A stretch of 64,000 nucleotides of DNA from Psococerastis gibbosa. Taxonomy: Eukaryota > Arthropoda > Insecta > Psocodea > Psocidae. How positions within the stretch are numbered: position 1 is the stretch's first letter; the number at the start of each line of letters is the position of its first letter. The stretch covers positions 8,157,344-8,221,343 of the forward strand of contig OZ020487.1 in the NCBI GenBank assembly GCA_963971405.1. The letters run 5' to 3'. Below the pieces are notes generated by a model. It saw only the letters and a program-made list of their open reading frames with translations. It was not told where the DNA came from and did not search any database. Below are positions 43,535-63,815 of this stretch, one piece after another. A program made the translations under genes and the position numbers.

Positions 43535-43655
43535 AGGAGGGCGGTTTCGGGCCTTCCTAGATGAGTGTAAGACATGGCTTTATAGCTAAACTTCGCTAGC
43601 TTGGCTTAGTAATAGAAAAAAGTCAATATTTATTCATTTATTTATTAATTTTTAA
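43535..43655 (+). repeat. SINE family S1, 3' part
   Basis: GGGCCTTCCTAGATGAGTGT and GCTTAGTAATAGAA then an AATATTTATTCATT tail. Confidence 0.55.
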
Positions 43656-44436
43656 ACCCACACAACTAAGAGTGAGATCAAGAATGGGACGAAGCGCGAC
43701 GGGGGGATCAAATTAATTTAGAAAGTGGAAGAGAGGAATGGAAGGGAAAAAAGCGTGGAAAGGAGTGGAAGTGTTTGGAGGTTTGAATGTTGAATAATCA
43801 CAATTAAAAAAAAAAAACTTATAACATCGAGTTCTTAGTCAAGTTAGAATTTGGCTGCAACCTTACTATCGTAACTCTGGGCTCGGTTTTATCATTAATT
43901 TTATAGTCAACCTTAGTCTTAAACTACATTAAACAGTAGAAAACACGAATTAAAACGATATTTTACTAGCCTAGTTGGAATAAAATAACAGGCATGATCC
44001 TACAAACAATTTATGCAGTACGCTATGTAAAATAAACATGATTCTGAGAAAAGGCAAAAAAGAAGTGTTCAGCAAACGGAACATCAGTCCTTTCTCTACT
44101 TAAGTCCATTACTGTATTCTACCGCAATGGAAAAAGAAGGGAAATGACATTCATAATTTTCCCGCAGAGACTGCAAAAAATGTAAAACAAGCTCCCACCG
44201 CCATTTTTAAAATATATGACTGATTTAGCACTTTGTCGTAGTTAATAAAATAAAATAACCCAATGTTGTCAAGGGACACATGAATTAAAATTCATTACCA
44301 TTCAACCGATTACGATGGGCTGGTGCCAGAACCGGTAGCGAATTAAATTTTTTTATTACTGCTCGACAAATTGTGAGTTGTTATTTAATTAACATGTTCT
44401 TAGGACCTGCAGTTCTATGTCATTACAAAGAGACCA

Positions 44437-44442
44437 TTTATT
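44437..44442 (-). terminator. candidate BRI3 polyadenylation signal (AATAAA on minus strand)
   Basis: AATAAA in the minus sense about 340 nt after the stop codon at 44781; first one noticed. Confidence 0.4.
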
Positions 44443-44620
44443 TTTTCTCATGCTGCTTACACATAGTCTACATATGTACGTCTGCCAATCTATACTACAT
44501 TAAACAATTATGCGGGAAAAATTTCTAGGAATGACCCTTCCTTTTCTCCTTAACAGTTCTCTCATAATTTTAATAGTCCTCAAGTCATTAATACTATGGA
44601 AGATCAAAACATCGGTCTTA

Positions 44621-44748
44621 GGCGGGGTTTCCACATACGTCAATGGTAAATGTGGTATTGACGTTTTAGCAGACATTAAAGACATACTAAAAATGTCTGC
44701 TACCACGTCAAAACAATATTTACCATTGACGTATGTGGAAACCCCGCC
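44621..44748. mobile_element. foldback MITE F8 in the BRI3 3' UTR
   Basis: 128 bp, almost all hairpin: GGCGGGGTTTCCACATACGT, CAATGGTAAAT(G)T, then TTTTAGCAGACATT, and the complement. It starts 33 bp after the BRI3 stop, so it is likely transcribed in the 3' UTR. Confidence 0.85.
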
Positions 44749-44780
44749 TTTTCAGTTAGGCACAAAGTCGGCGAGTTCTT

Positions 44781-44909
44781 TTAAAACGTGGACCCGCAGT
44801 TACCACATCTGCGGTCGCGCATAGCCAGGCAGCACAGGATGCCGATGGGGAAGAAAAAGATGGCACAGAAAATACCCAAACAGGAAAACTCGTCACGTAA
44901 GTAGCCTAC
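44781..44909 (-). CDS. BRI3: BRI3 exon 3
   Basis: Acceptor TTTCTTTGCAG, stop TAA at 44781-44783. Encodes the hydrophobic segment and the final CGNCGSTF. Confidence 0.94.
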   Translation of the reverse strand, partial: VGYLRDEFSCLGIFCAIFFFPIGILCCLAMRDRRCGNCGSTF

Positions 44910-47900
44910 CTGCAAAGAAATAATATACAAATTGTCAGTAAATTTAAATTGAAGGGTTAGATTTAGTCATCATCAATAATCAGCACTATTTTCTCGGGTG
45001 TGATATGTGAGCCTCCTCTACTCCCTCTTGTATCTCTACTTCGGATTATTATACACTTCTTCTGGTACCAGATCGACGTTTCCGAGATTGATCTCAGTCT
45101 GGTTTCTGTATTACATCGTCTTCCTTTTCGTGTTCCCTCTATACTTCCTTCAGCCGTTTCCTCGCGTTGCCCATTTGCTTTACGAGTATCATTGGCGGTT
45201 TTCTCGGGTGTGATATGTGAGCCTCCTCTACTTCTGTCTCTCTACTTCGGATTATTATACACTTCTTCTGGTACCAGATCTACTTTTCAGAGATTGTTCT
45301 CAGTCTAGTTTCTGTATTACATCCTTTTTCTTCCTTTTCGTGTTCCCTCTATACTTCCTCCAGCCGTTTCCTCGCGATATCCATTTCCTTTACGTGTATC
45401 ATTGGCTGTATCAGTGGCTATGCTTCGGAGGGCATGTAAAGCAGGCGGTCCCGGGTCCTCCTAGTTGAGTGTTAGAGAGGGCTTAGCCCCGCTAAGTTGG
45501 CTTAGTAATAGAACAAAAATTCAATATTTATTCATCCCCTCTACCAATGGTTCTTTCTCCCCAAACTCTCTTCTCATCACTTCATTTCTAATCCTGTCCC
45601 TTCATGTTCTCAGTTTTCTTGTCTGCTGTTCGTAACCACTGTCGCGAAACTGAAGGTTATAAATAACGTTTGCTTAGTTGATTTGGGTACTTTGTCATCC
45701 CAGAGGAGAAATTTTACTTGATGTACCTGTAGTGATTATTAAAAGAAGTAGTCATTCAACAGTGCCAGAATGGGGGGACACTTTTAAATAATATGGTTAC
45801 TGTTCGCCTAATTAATATCTTGTACAGTTGCCAGATTCAACTTGCCCCGTTTCCCACTTGCAATTGCCGTGCACGTGGGCTCAGGCGGCTATTCCACCGA
45901 CCTAGTTTTGCAGCGTGACATTGACGTGGTAGCAGACATTAAAGACCACGTCAATGTCACGCTCACGCTGCAAAACGAGGTCGGTGGAATAGCCGCCTCA
46001 CTTCTGAGATACTTGAACACATCCTCCGGTACTGCTCAGCCGCTTGCACGCAACGGGACATATGACGCCATCAGGATGGACTCAATGATGGCGGGTTCCA
46101 CAGGATCCTATCTACTCCAAGGATGTGGGCTATAGCAGAAAGGACATTTCAGTAGTAACATAGTAAGGGTTTTACTATTGTATTATATTATCAATTGTTT
46201 ACCTTGAGAATGTTGATAGAATAATCCTCAAGGGTTATACTAGATCAAAATTTTCAAGGTCAAAAATTGATGGTATAACCGCTATTCTGTTACTACAGTT
46301 AATTTCTGAGACAAGGCAGTCGGAATCATCTGAGCTGGAAGTCATATACTGTGAAGTAAGTGAGGGGTTTGTTTGTTTGTTTCCAACGCCTGCTTTCAGC
46401 ATTTCTGCATTAAGCAACCCTTTCAGCCTGGCGGGGGGAGTGAGTCTGTTTGTAAACTTTAGGCACCCTAAGAGCAGACTCTTTCACCTCGGGGGAAGGG
46501 GAGTTGACTGACAGGGTGGATCTCTTAATTATAGTGGATTGCAAACCACTTAGAGAACATGGTAAAGTCACACGATTAAATCGGAGGTGACCAGGACTTG
46601 ACACGCACGTAGACTGACTGGTATAGTCTCAGCGCGTTATCATGTCCCACCATGTTACCCTGCCAACGCTTTGCACACTACCAAGTTTGCCGCAGTTTGA
46701 AACATGCTCTGCTCTCATGGATTCAACATGGTAAGGTCGTTGGCGAGTAGTAGTATGGTTGGACACAGTCCCAGGCCACGGTGTGGGCCCATAGGACAGC
46801 GGACCTCCTATATAGTGGACTCCGAACCACTTGGGAAACACAGTGAAGTCACACGATTAGTTCGGAGGTGACCAGGACAAGTCCTACCATGTTTCCCTAC
46901 CGGCACAACCAAGTTATCTGCATTTTTGAACCGGCTCTGGTCCGCTGGATTCAACTTGGTAAGGCGGCCGGCCCGTTGGCGAGTAAGTAAGTGATGTTAC
47001 CTTGTGAAAAACGGAACAGTTAATTATGCCCAAAACAACAGACTCCAACCCGGTGCGAGTTTTCAAATAGGTTATTAGATACTTACACGACAATTGGGAC
47101 ATCCACCAACAACAACGACGGTTGGATCGGTCACATCATGAGGAATAATCACAGTGGTAGCTCCATAGTATCGTCCGTTCTGTGGTGGCACGTAGGGTTG
47201 TCCAGAGGGTGGCACGTACGGTCCATATCCAGGAGGAACTTGTGACGGATAACCGGAGGCTGGTTGATGAACGTATGGGGGCGGCCCTAAAATAAAAGAA
47301 CCCCGGTATTAGGCAGGTAACCGTATTCTATGGAGTCACGCACGCAACCCTTAGGCTCAATATCCTGGAAGAGATGAAAGATACCTAAACCTTAATTAAA
47401 ACACTTAGTCTTACTCCCTTACCCATTACACATAGGCTGCATTACTAACCCAGCTACTAACATAACTTAAGCTAACTGACATGACCTACCTAACTAATAA
47501 TATAGAATAACTGACTAATGACGATCCCTGTAATTAAGTCACACATGGCAAATGCCCGTGGTTATAGAATTTTCTTTTTATAGTATATACCTAGTATAAT
47601 ACTAAAAAACAATTAAAGAACTTGAGAACGGGGGCTGCTTGATGAAAGAACAGGGGCGGCCCTGAAATAAAACCTCCCCAGCATTAGGTAGATTACCGTA
47701 GGTCAGATTAAGGCATGAGTTCCCGTGTGGTGACACGCACGGTGGCCCAGACAGTACTAAGGTTATTACTCTGGTAAAACTTGTGAACGGGTAACCAGGC
47801 TGGTTGATGGAATTTCCACACTCCTTCTCACCGCAAATTCTGGGTGGGGCGGCAAATAGGCTGTAGCCTAAATGCGGTTAATATAGACCCTGCCTATTAT

Positions 47901-48721
47901 GTTTATATTATATATTTTTTTTTATTATTCATAAGAAGGTTAATCGCATACAAAGGAATGTGTCACTTTTACCTCTTTAATCGCCTCACTAAGCAACTTA
48001 ATAGGTACTTGTGTCGAGTTACGACATGTTGCCGATCGCAAGGTGTGTATAGACTCGCACAAGTACAAGCACGATACCACATTGCCACCAAAGTCGTTTG
48101 CCTAGTGCATTGCGTTAATATCCATGGTGTTATACCCGGCGAGAATTCCGGTATTTTATAGTACATGTTATTTGTTACCATGCAGAGATGACTCATGCCC
48201 AATGACTAATAGCGGGTGCATCTGGCAGGCTGATTGCAACAGCTCAGACTGTTTCCTGTACTATTTACTACTTGTATTGCTTAATAATGGGAACTCTCAG
48301 TTTCCGAAAATAGTTATAAAAAGAAATCACCGTGAACAATTTTTTGTTGTTAATGTATAACCGGACAACTGGCTTGTGGCTAAAGAAATTTGCCGTCAAA
48401 TCAATACACATATTGTCGCCCAGTCTTTTACAAAAACTAACGACTAATAGAATTATAAAAAAGGCACGGGGTAGGGGCGCAAAGCTTTCTTACTGTAGGT
48501 TTACATTATAATTTCCAATTTAGGTTGATATTTCAAGGAAGACAGTAACAAGACCCGTTCAGATAAGAGTCGCTACTCGCTAACCCCGAGGAATACAGTC
48601 CTATTATGGGATGGCATTGCTAAGTTTATGTCACGCAACAATAATTACCTTGAACCGGGTAGGGCGAATACGGTGGTGGAACGGGTTCTTTAAAACCAAT
48701 TGGTTCACTTGGTGCACTCAT
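44781..48721 (-). CDS. BRI3: brain protein I3-like protein, complete 3-exon gene
   Basis: Exons 48721-48649, 47286-47087 and 44909-44781 join to 402 nt (133 residues). The N-terminal half is Pro/Tyr/Gly-rich with PPPY motifs at about residues 16-19 and 26-29 (ligands of WW-domain proteins such as Nedd4-type ubiquitin ligases). The C-terminal half has [15 protein letters not shown], a hydrophobic segment [19 protein letters not shown] and CGNCGSTF. The two Cys pairs flanking a membrane-inserting hydrophobic stretch are as in BRI3 and the wider LITAF-like group, known on endosomes and lysosomes. The GGCPxC...CxNCG(A/S)TF pattern favours BRI3 over LITAF. All junctions are GT-AG. Divergent from the UBALD gene. 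Confidence 0.93.
44991..45410. repeat. tandem duplication, two 210-bp units
   Basis: TTCTCGGGTGTGATATGTGA begins units at 44991 and 45201; both then contain TCTCTACTTCGGATTATTAT and CTCTATACTTCC. The units differ by a few per cent. In BRI3 intron 2. No function seen. Confidence 0.85.
45418..45535 (+). repeat. SINE family S1, 3' part
   Basis: GCTTCGGAGGGCATGTAAAG, GGTCCCGGGTCCTCCTAGTT and GGCTTAGTAATAGAAC, as in 54650-54845. In BRI3 intron 2. Confidence 0.6.
45884..45997. mobile_element. foldback MITE F9
   Basis: 114 bp: GGCGGCTATTCCACCGACCT, GACATTGACGTGGTAGCAGA, then the complement. TCA flanks both ends as a 3-bp duplication. In BRI3 intron 2. Confidence 0.88.
46385..46985 (-). repeat. Rep-B, two copies in tandem orientation
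   Basis: 46385-46750 is a long copy; 46760-46985 is a second, more diverged one with TTCGGAGGTGACCAGGAC and GATTCAACTTGGTAAGGCGG. In BRI3 intron 2. Confidence 0.6.
47087..47286 (-). CDS. BRI3: BRI3 exon 2
   Basis: Acceptor TTTTATTTTAG, donor CGT|GTAAGT. Encodes the Pro/Tyr-rich linker and [11 protein letters not shown]. Confidence 0.93.
47937..48098 (-). repeat. SINE family S2 copy
   Basis: Minus strand: GTGGTATCGTGCTTGTACTT, GTGCGAGTC and GAGGCGATTAAAGAGGTAAA. In BRI3 intron 1. Confidence 0.6.
48649..48721 (-). CDS. BRI3: BRI3 exon 1
   Basis: ATG at 48721; encodes [20 protein letters not shown] and ends CAAG|GTAATT in phase 1. Confidence 0.9.
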
Positions 48722-57605
<8,884 letters not shown>

Positions 57606-57849
57606 GCATATACTTAGGCGTATGCTCGAAATGGTTTCCCTTCAAACATAATATGTTTAGTTGAGCCTTGGTAAAAACCATGGGGTAGTGTGTTTTACCT
57701 ATAGTCGAAGGCATTAATTGTAGTCGTAGCCATTTAAAGGGCCCTTTACTCTAAATTGGGACTTGAGGTTTTCAGTACTGTGTAATAATTACTCGTTAAA
57801 TCCGAGTTTGCCTTGATCTCAATGCTTATTCCGTATGCTGATTCAGAAA

Positions 57850-58660
57850 GCACTTAAGAGTGTGTGTCCCGTAGGAAATTGGCAGCCCAAAATTTATTTA
57901 TTTTAATTTTTATTAACTCAACAAGTTATTAAAAGTTGCCACATTAAGACTACTACGTTAATAAACAAAAAATAACAAAAACTTAGAGTTTTAGAAAAAC
58001 TTGTTATAACAACCCGAATTAGTAAAACCCAAATAATCGTTAAGAAATTAACTTTGTCTAAGAAACCCACTTGTGTTAGTATAAAACCCTGAGCGCTTTC
58101 GGCAAGAAGTGCCATCTACAGAGGGAAACCCACTTGCACAGTTACACCTTATCTGCGATTTGAGACTTGCTCAACTCGAGAAGATGCAAATGTGACTAGG
58201 GAGAGAAAACCTTGGTTTATATAGGACTGGTAGCGGGGGGAGGGGGTGGAATCTGTAGATGGCAGTTCTTGCAGAAAGCGCTCAGGGTTTTATACTAACA
58301 CAAGTGGGTTTCTTAGACAAAGTTAATTTCTTAACGATTATTTGGGTTATACTAATTCGGGTTGTTATAACAAGTTTTTCTAAAACAATAAGTTTTATTT
58401 TTATTTTTTGTTTATTAAAATGAAATACCACGAAGTCACGAGTAATCTAATTATTTCTGCTGTTAAGACTACTTTATGCATCATTATAATAGGGTATTAT
58501 TAATTTTTGGTTTTGTAGTTTTTTTCATTGTAGTACCTATTTACTTGAAATTTTATTGTTTATAGGCCCTAAATTATTATATTTGTTATGAAAGAGCTAC
58601 GGTACCAAAAATTAAAAATAACCTATTATATGTATTATAGTAGGTCTACTATGACCATTA
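57850..58660. mobile_element. foldback inserted into a decayed AGTGTACAGCCCG-family MITE
   Basis: 57850-57954 and 58463-58660 resemble the arms of 41565-41945. Between them, 57958-58422 is a hairpin with ~160-bp arms (AATAAACAAAAAATAAC, GAAACCCACTTGTGTTAGTA). TTAAGACTACT occurs on both sides (57944-57954, 58463-58473), consistent with a target duplication. Confidence 0.65.
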
Positions 58661-58679
58661 TTCTTAATTAATATGGAGT

Positions 58680-59890
58680 TAAAAATGTAAACAGGATAAT
58701 TTTTGAATGGAAACTGATATTCAAAATTGGTTTGTTTACATTTTTAACCCCCCCGATTAAGTTAATACTAAACGCTCCATCTACCGTTTAAGCTTACGTA
58801 CTTATAATTTGTCTAGCTGCCATATCCTTTTAAGAACTTAACTACATTCTAACAAAATAGTCCTATGTGTTTTCTTGTGTCAGCATAGGGCATTCGCATT
58901 GGGAAAGGCAAACTAGGATTAAACATGTTATTGTTACACTGTACTGAAAAACCCAAGTCCCAATTTAGAGTGAATTCCCCTTTAAAGTGAGGCGACTGTA
59001 TGCAGTGATGCCTACATTTGTTACGGTTTAAACTACGCTACATGAACTTGCTTTCAAAATAATATTAAGAGGAATCTTGCCATTTTTTTAACATGGGATA
59101 AGAACTAATTAATTAATTTCTAGGTCCAGAGAACTTATATTGACAAAAATGCAGTAAATATTTATTCTACATAAACTGCGATAATACACAATAGATTTTC
59201 TCTTGTGGACTATCGTTAATCCTTATAAATTGATGAAGTAAGTCCTATTTCTGCAATGCGTCGGCTGCATCTTCCTTTTAGATTATCATATTTGATAGAT
59301 TAACAATAAATAGTTCTTGTAAATAAATATATTGTGTATTATCAAGGTTTACATATACTTCAGGAGGTGTTCAAAGAGAGATTTTGCCAATATAGCAACT
59401 ACGGAATGAGACTTTAATTAATTAGCTCTCTCCCAAAATTTTAAAAGATTCTCCATTATACAGTATTAGTCAAATTATCCCAATCACTCCAAAAGATAAA
59501 TTTTAAAGGAAAGGTACTTTATAAATTTGACCCAAAAGAACTTGTCCTCGATAATTGAATGCATTTTCATTATTAATTGAATGAGTAGTAGACTAGTATT
59601 GAGCAATACTGTACGTAAAAGAAAACCATTGTTTAGTAAGAATCTCGGTCAAAATAAGCTGTCTCTACTGGCAGTGGGGAGTGAAAATGTGTCCAATAAA
59701 TTTGTAAATCTTAATAAACATTTCGACCATCGCCAAGCTTTCATTCTGTGGCGTATATAAGGAGGCCTCTCCCCCCCCCCCCCCCCACCTAAATGGGAAA
59801 ATGTAATACGAAATTAACTAATATGAGTTTTTGTAATTTACAATTTCCTGCTATTAATAGATGTTCGGGTTAACAGTGAGCGGTATAGTA
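58680..59890. other. AT-rich intergenic stretch
   Basis: A small inverted repeat AAAAATGTAAACA / TGTTTACATTTTT at 58682-58755 recurs at about 25115-25185. A C run lies at 59770-59787, with a Rep-A scrap just before it. No gene. Confidence 0.4.
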
Positions 59891-59891
59891 A

Positions 59892-60031
59892 GGCGGCTAT
59901 TCCACCGACCTCGTTTTGCAGCGTTAGCGTGACATTGACGTGGTAGCAGACATTATTAATAAGTCTTTAATGTCTGCTACCACGTCAATGTCACGCTCAC
60001 GCTACAAAACGAGGTCGTTGTAATAGCCGCC
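59892..60031. mobile_element. foldback MITE F15
   Basis: GGCGGCTATTCCACCGACCT, CGTGACATTGACGTGGTAGC, complement. TAA on both sides. Confidence 0.88.
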
Positions 60032-60439
60032 TAAGCTATTTGGTTCGTGTAAATCAACGCCTTCGGCAAGAAGTTGATAGCAGGATGTGATCTAGTTTTG
60101 ATGGCGATGAATATTACCCCAAACAAGGGCAATTGTGTTTTACATGGAAACTATAATATTAGAAAAGAAAAAGAAATCATGTATGCAAAAAAATACTGTA
60201 AAAACAGGTGAATACTGGATATATACAAATGGGAGAATCGGGACCAAACTTTGCTGTTAGATTTTCGGCCGAAATGCAGTTTTCATAGATGTGAAACTTT
60301 ATTGATTATTCCTTTGTTTTAGTTTCGTTTTATTCACCTGTTTTTACGGTTTCATATGTTTAATTCTTATAACACAACAAAACTTATAAATCGCGATATG
60401 GGGCGAAAAGAAGTTTATAGTCTTACCAAACTAGTCTAA

Positions 60440-60580
60440 GGCGGGGTTTCCACATACGTCAATCGTCAACGAAAAATATGGTTTTGACGTGGTAGCAGAA
60501 TTTTTAGTATTTCTTTAATGTATGCTAAACCTTCAATTTCATAATTTTCATTGACGATTGACGTATGTGGAAACCCCGCC
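60440..60580. mobile_element. foldback MITE F16 (mosaic arms)
   Basis: Left half has GGCGGGGTTTCCACATACGT then GACGTGGTAGCAGA; right half has CTTCAATTTCATAATTTTCA, the arm of F6, before ACGTATGTGGAAACCCCGCC. The middle therefore does not pair with itself. TAA on both sides. Confidence 0.85.
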
Positions 60581-60591
60581 TAAACCAAACC

Positions 60592-61640
60592 ACCTCATAG
60601 CCCCCATGACGTATGGCTGCGAAACGCAAATTGATGTCCGCTATGTATAGACCAATAAACAAACGTCAATTTTTAAATGTTTGATTGGTAATTTCACTTT
60701 TTCTGTGCACAACAAACATGAATCAAGTTTATTGCAGTGCAAAGTACGAATTTGTTTTTTCGTTGTGTTGAATCGATACTACCTATTGCAAATACCACTC
60801 ATAAGGCACAAATGGCGGATGCCTGATGACACTTCTTTGTATTTGAAACTTTATTTCAGCTAAATAATAAATAAATGTATGTAGACCATATCTTCAGAAA
60901 CTCAATAAGATTAAATTTAACAGTAAATGTTATGCATCGTTAGACGATTTCATTAGGTTTTGCATTCACTAGTCGCCATTTATAGCAGTCATTAAACTAT
61001 TAGCAAATTTGTTATGCATTTGACTTATATTCAATGTATTGACTCGCTGGTTAAGTCATGCTTTCGCCTGTTACACTGCGCCAATGGTAAGCTTGTCTCA
61101 GCTTGCCCATTATCGCTTGTAGCCGGTGTAAGTAGACTTACCAGTGGGCCAATGGCCAAAAATTCATTTGGAAACATTACAAATCATGTCGGAAATCCAT
61201 GGGGTCGTTGGCATTGGACGAGGGACCAATGGCCTAGGTCTAGGTCCATAAAAAGCCCTTCAGGACATTGTTATATGTGTACACACCGTTTATTGTTCAT
61301 GTTCATTTAATTGTACCTATCATTGTATTTTCATCATTGTAAACAATCTTTAATTTCATGGGAAATTTTAGTTGGTTTCTGTTCATAATGAGATCATAAT
61401 CGCACATGTATTAAGTTACGATCTCTTAAGGTTTTATGTAAAATTATGTATATAATTCTGCTTCTTTAATAAATTGAATGACAATTCTTTGTTTTGGAAT
61501 ACTTTTCCTTCGCCTAGAGTAGGCTACGGAAGCATGTGGTCTGCACCTAGCCAATGAAGCATAAGATAACAGTTGGAAGTGGGAAAGGTACAGTCTAGTC
61601 TTAGGAAATCGTTGTCAAAAGCAATTAGACTACTTTTTTT
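60592..61640. other. AT-rich intergenic stretch
   Basis: No conserved peptide or repeat recognised. Short open frames only. Confidence 0.35.
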
Positions 61641-61649
61641 TTAATTAAA

Positions 61650-61775
61650 GGTAATTAATTGCATACCAACAACTGAATGTATGTATCCGGGTGACATCTT
61701 CGGTAGGCCCACCCGTGTTGAATTACCACACGCCTCCGATCACTTGGCGAGTTGAAACTCGCATAATCCAAGCAC
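61650..61775 (-). repeat. SINE family S2 copy (diverged)
   Basis: Minus-sense AATCGGAGGCGTGTGG-like and ATTAATTACC ends correspond to the other copies. Confidence 0.5.
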
Positions 61776-61788
61776 GCTTCTACTTTTA

Positions 61789-62004
61789 GGCGGCTATTCC
61801 ACCGACGTCGTTTTTCAATGTGCATGTGCCACGACGTGGTAGCAGACATAATAAGTCTCTACCATATTATAACCTAATTTACAACAGATAAGTTATGTAT
61901 CTACATAATAGTCTCCTTAAAATATGGCAGAGACTTATTAATGATGTCTGCTACCACGTCATGACACATGCACATTGAAAAACGACGTCGGTGGAATAGC
62001 CACC
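61789..62004. mobile_element. foldback MITE F17
   Basis: GGCGGCTATTCCACCGACGT, CACGACGTGGTAGCAGACAT, loop with ATCTACATAATAGTCTCCTT as in F11. TTTA flanks both ends. Confidence 0.86.
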
Positions 62005-62129
62005 TTTAGGGAGTTTCTAGGATCTACCTATTGAGACGGCGACCAATGTTTGACTTCCGGGAAATTTCTTCGCAACTTTACATTTCATGACCTCCAGATC
62101 CTAAAACCAACCACCGTTGAAAGTGTTTT

Positions 62130-63130
62130 TGTATATGTACTAGTGGACCCGGCGAACTTCGTAGGCTACCGCATAACAGTCAATGAATGTCGTGTCAGGG
62201 ATTCCGTCAATTTTCCACATTCTCCGTTGTCTGCATTACATTTTTCATTGGGCATGTTTTTCACCCATCCCGTCCCGTGTACTGCTCCGCAGCAGGGTTT
62301 ATGAAAATCGCGATCTTTTTACATTTTTCCTGTGAATTTGCGATTATGCAACCATGTAATGCAAAAATGCATATATAATAAAATAATATTGCGACTATAA
62401 ATTGAAATGTAAGCTATCCTATCTTTCAAGTTGGGTCGAACAGCACACCGTGTGTAAATCAAATTTAAAATCGGTTCTGTAGTTTAGGAGTCCATCCCGA
62501 ACAAACATGTGACACTTAATTTTTATGTATTAAGATATACTGTATATACCTATATTTAAGTTATATACTATCTCTATATATTAAAATAAATCCCTATTTA
62601 TTTCCCTTGGTCACGCGTGAACGGCTGGACCGATTTCACTTTTTTTTTTGTTGTTGTTGTGGTTGTTATTGTCAGGAGAAGGTTCTTATGACAGAAAACA
62701 TTGAAAAAATTGCGCAGAAAATTAGAAAATTCTGGAAATTGAAGTTGATAATCGTTGGGTTGTTCCGTTGGAGACTTCCATGTCCATAAAGAAGAATAAA
62801 GAATTATTATTATTGTTACTGTTCTAGAGGGGTCACGAGTTGTGGAGTGCCGCTGTGCCGGTACCTGAGTTGCCCCTTATGAATGGGGGTTGTGTGCAAC
62901 GCCAGATTTTCATATTATTTTGTTAGGTAACTGCTTGGTGAAGCTAAGTGCAGGGGACTGTTGTGGAGTGCCGGTTTGCCGGTTTTCTTGGTTTGGGTTC
63001 AACAACTAAATAGGGCCACTACGACTATTCTCACGTGTCATGCGAGCCCCGAAGGGGTGAGCTGCGTAATGCCCAACGGAACCACGTTAATGCGTGGCCC
63101 CGAAGGGACGAACTGAAGCCCCGCTTGTAT
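62130..63130. other. probable old repeat DNA, family not assigned
   Basis: Segments look like common arthropod transposon tails: AGTGGACCCGGCGAACTTCG (62141), TAGTTTAGGAGTCCATCCCG (62471), GTCACGCGTGAACGGCTGGA (62610), and paired GCCCCGAAGGG motifs at 63045 and 63100. No second copy in the window, so this rests on general familiarity. Confidence 0.3.
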
Positions 63131-63449
63131 ATAATATGTAAGTTAATATTAATATTATAAAATGTGACTGAAAGCTCCCGTATTATTATCTACGATACTG
63201 GTAATCGCCAGTTAAACTCAAAAGTGAAAATAATGTGATACCTACTTGTAATACAAGGCCATTCCTTCTGTGCAAAATATTTTGTAATCTCTGTGACTTT
63301 TTGGCACATGCCATTCCTGCAAAAATATGGATATGCAACTATGAGATACTTAAAAAAGATGGCGCGCCAGAAAACGTAGAAAGTATCGGACTCGAACGTG
63401 AAAGTCGGAGTCTGTACCACTAGGTATACTCTACATGTCCTATTCCGTG

Positions 63450-63690
63450 GAAAAATAATGAAATCGTTAGCGCCATTAATAAGAAATAATTTTTTTAGCC
63501 TGTTTTTTTGTTTTTGGAGGGTGAAATCTCCCAAAATTGAGTTAGCCCAAACATTTTTCCTGAGGTAGCCTATGTTTTTTGTGAACCTATTGGCTATTTC
63601 CATGCCATAAAAGAAAGACTGACAGACCGAAATGTCTCAAAAACCACCATTTTGGTGTCCTTGGGTCTAGGAAAGTCCGGGACCGTTTGC
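63450..63690 (-). repeat. Rep-A, diverged copy
   Basis: AATTGAGTTAGCCC, TTTTGTGAACCTA and GACTGACAGACCGAAATGTC in the same order as in 1-701 read in complement. Confidence 0.5.
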
Positions 63691-63815
63691 TTTACATGCC
63701 CTCCGAAGAATGGCCAGAGAATGTAGCAAGTGTGGGACTGAAACCAACAACCTTTTGGGTGAAAGTCAGAGTCTGTACCGCACTACTCCGCCGCATGTCC
63801 TGACACATAAATAGG
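63690..63815 (-). repeat. SINE family S1, 5' part
   Basis: Minus-strand match: TGTCAGGACATG, GACTCTGACTTTCACCCAAA, GGTTGTTGGTTTCAGTCC. A long T run follows at about 63930-63960. Confidence 0.6.

Noticed and set aside
45000-45468. Three overlapping hydrophobic + strand frames
   Set aside because: They come from a 210-bp tandem duplication within BRI3 intron 2 and lack any family signature.
63190-63603. 137-codon minus-strand frame
   Set aside because: It overlaps a diverged Rep-A copy and an S1 SINE scrap; composition is not coding-like.
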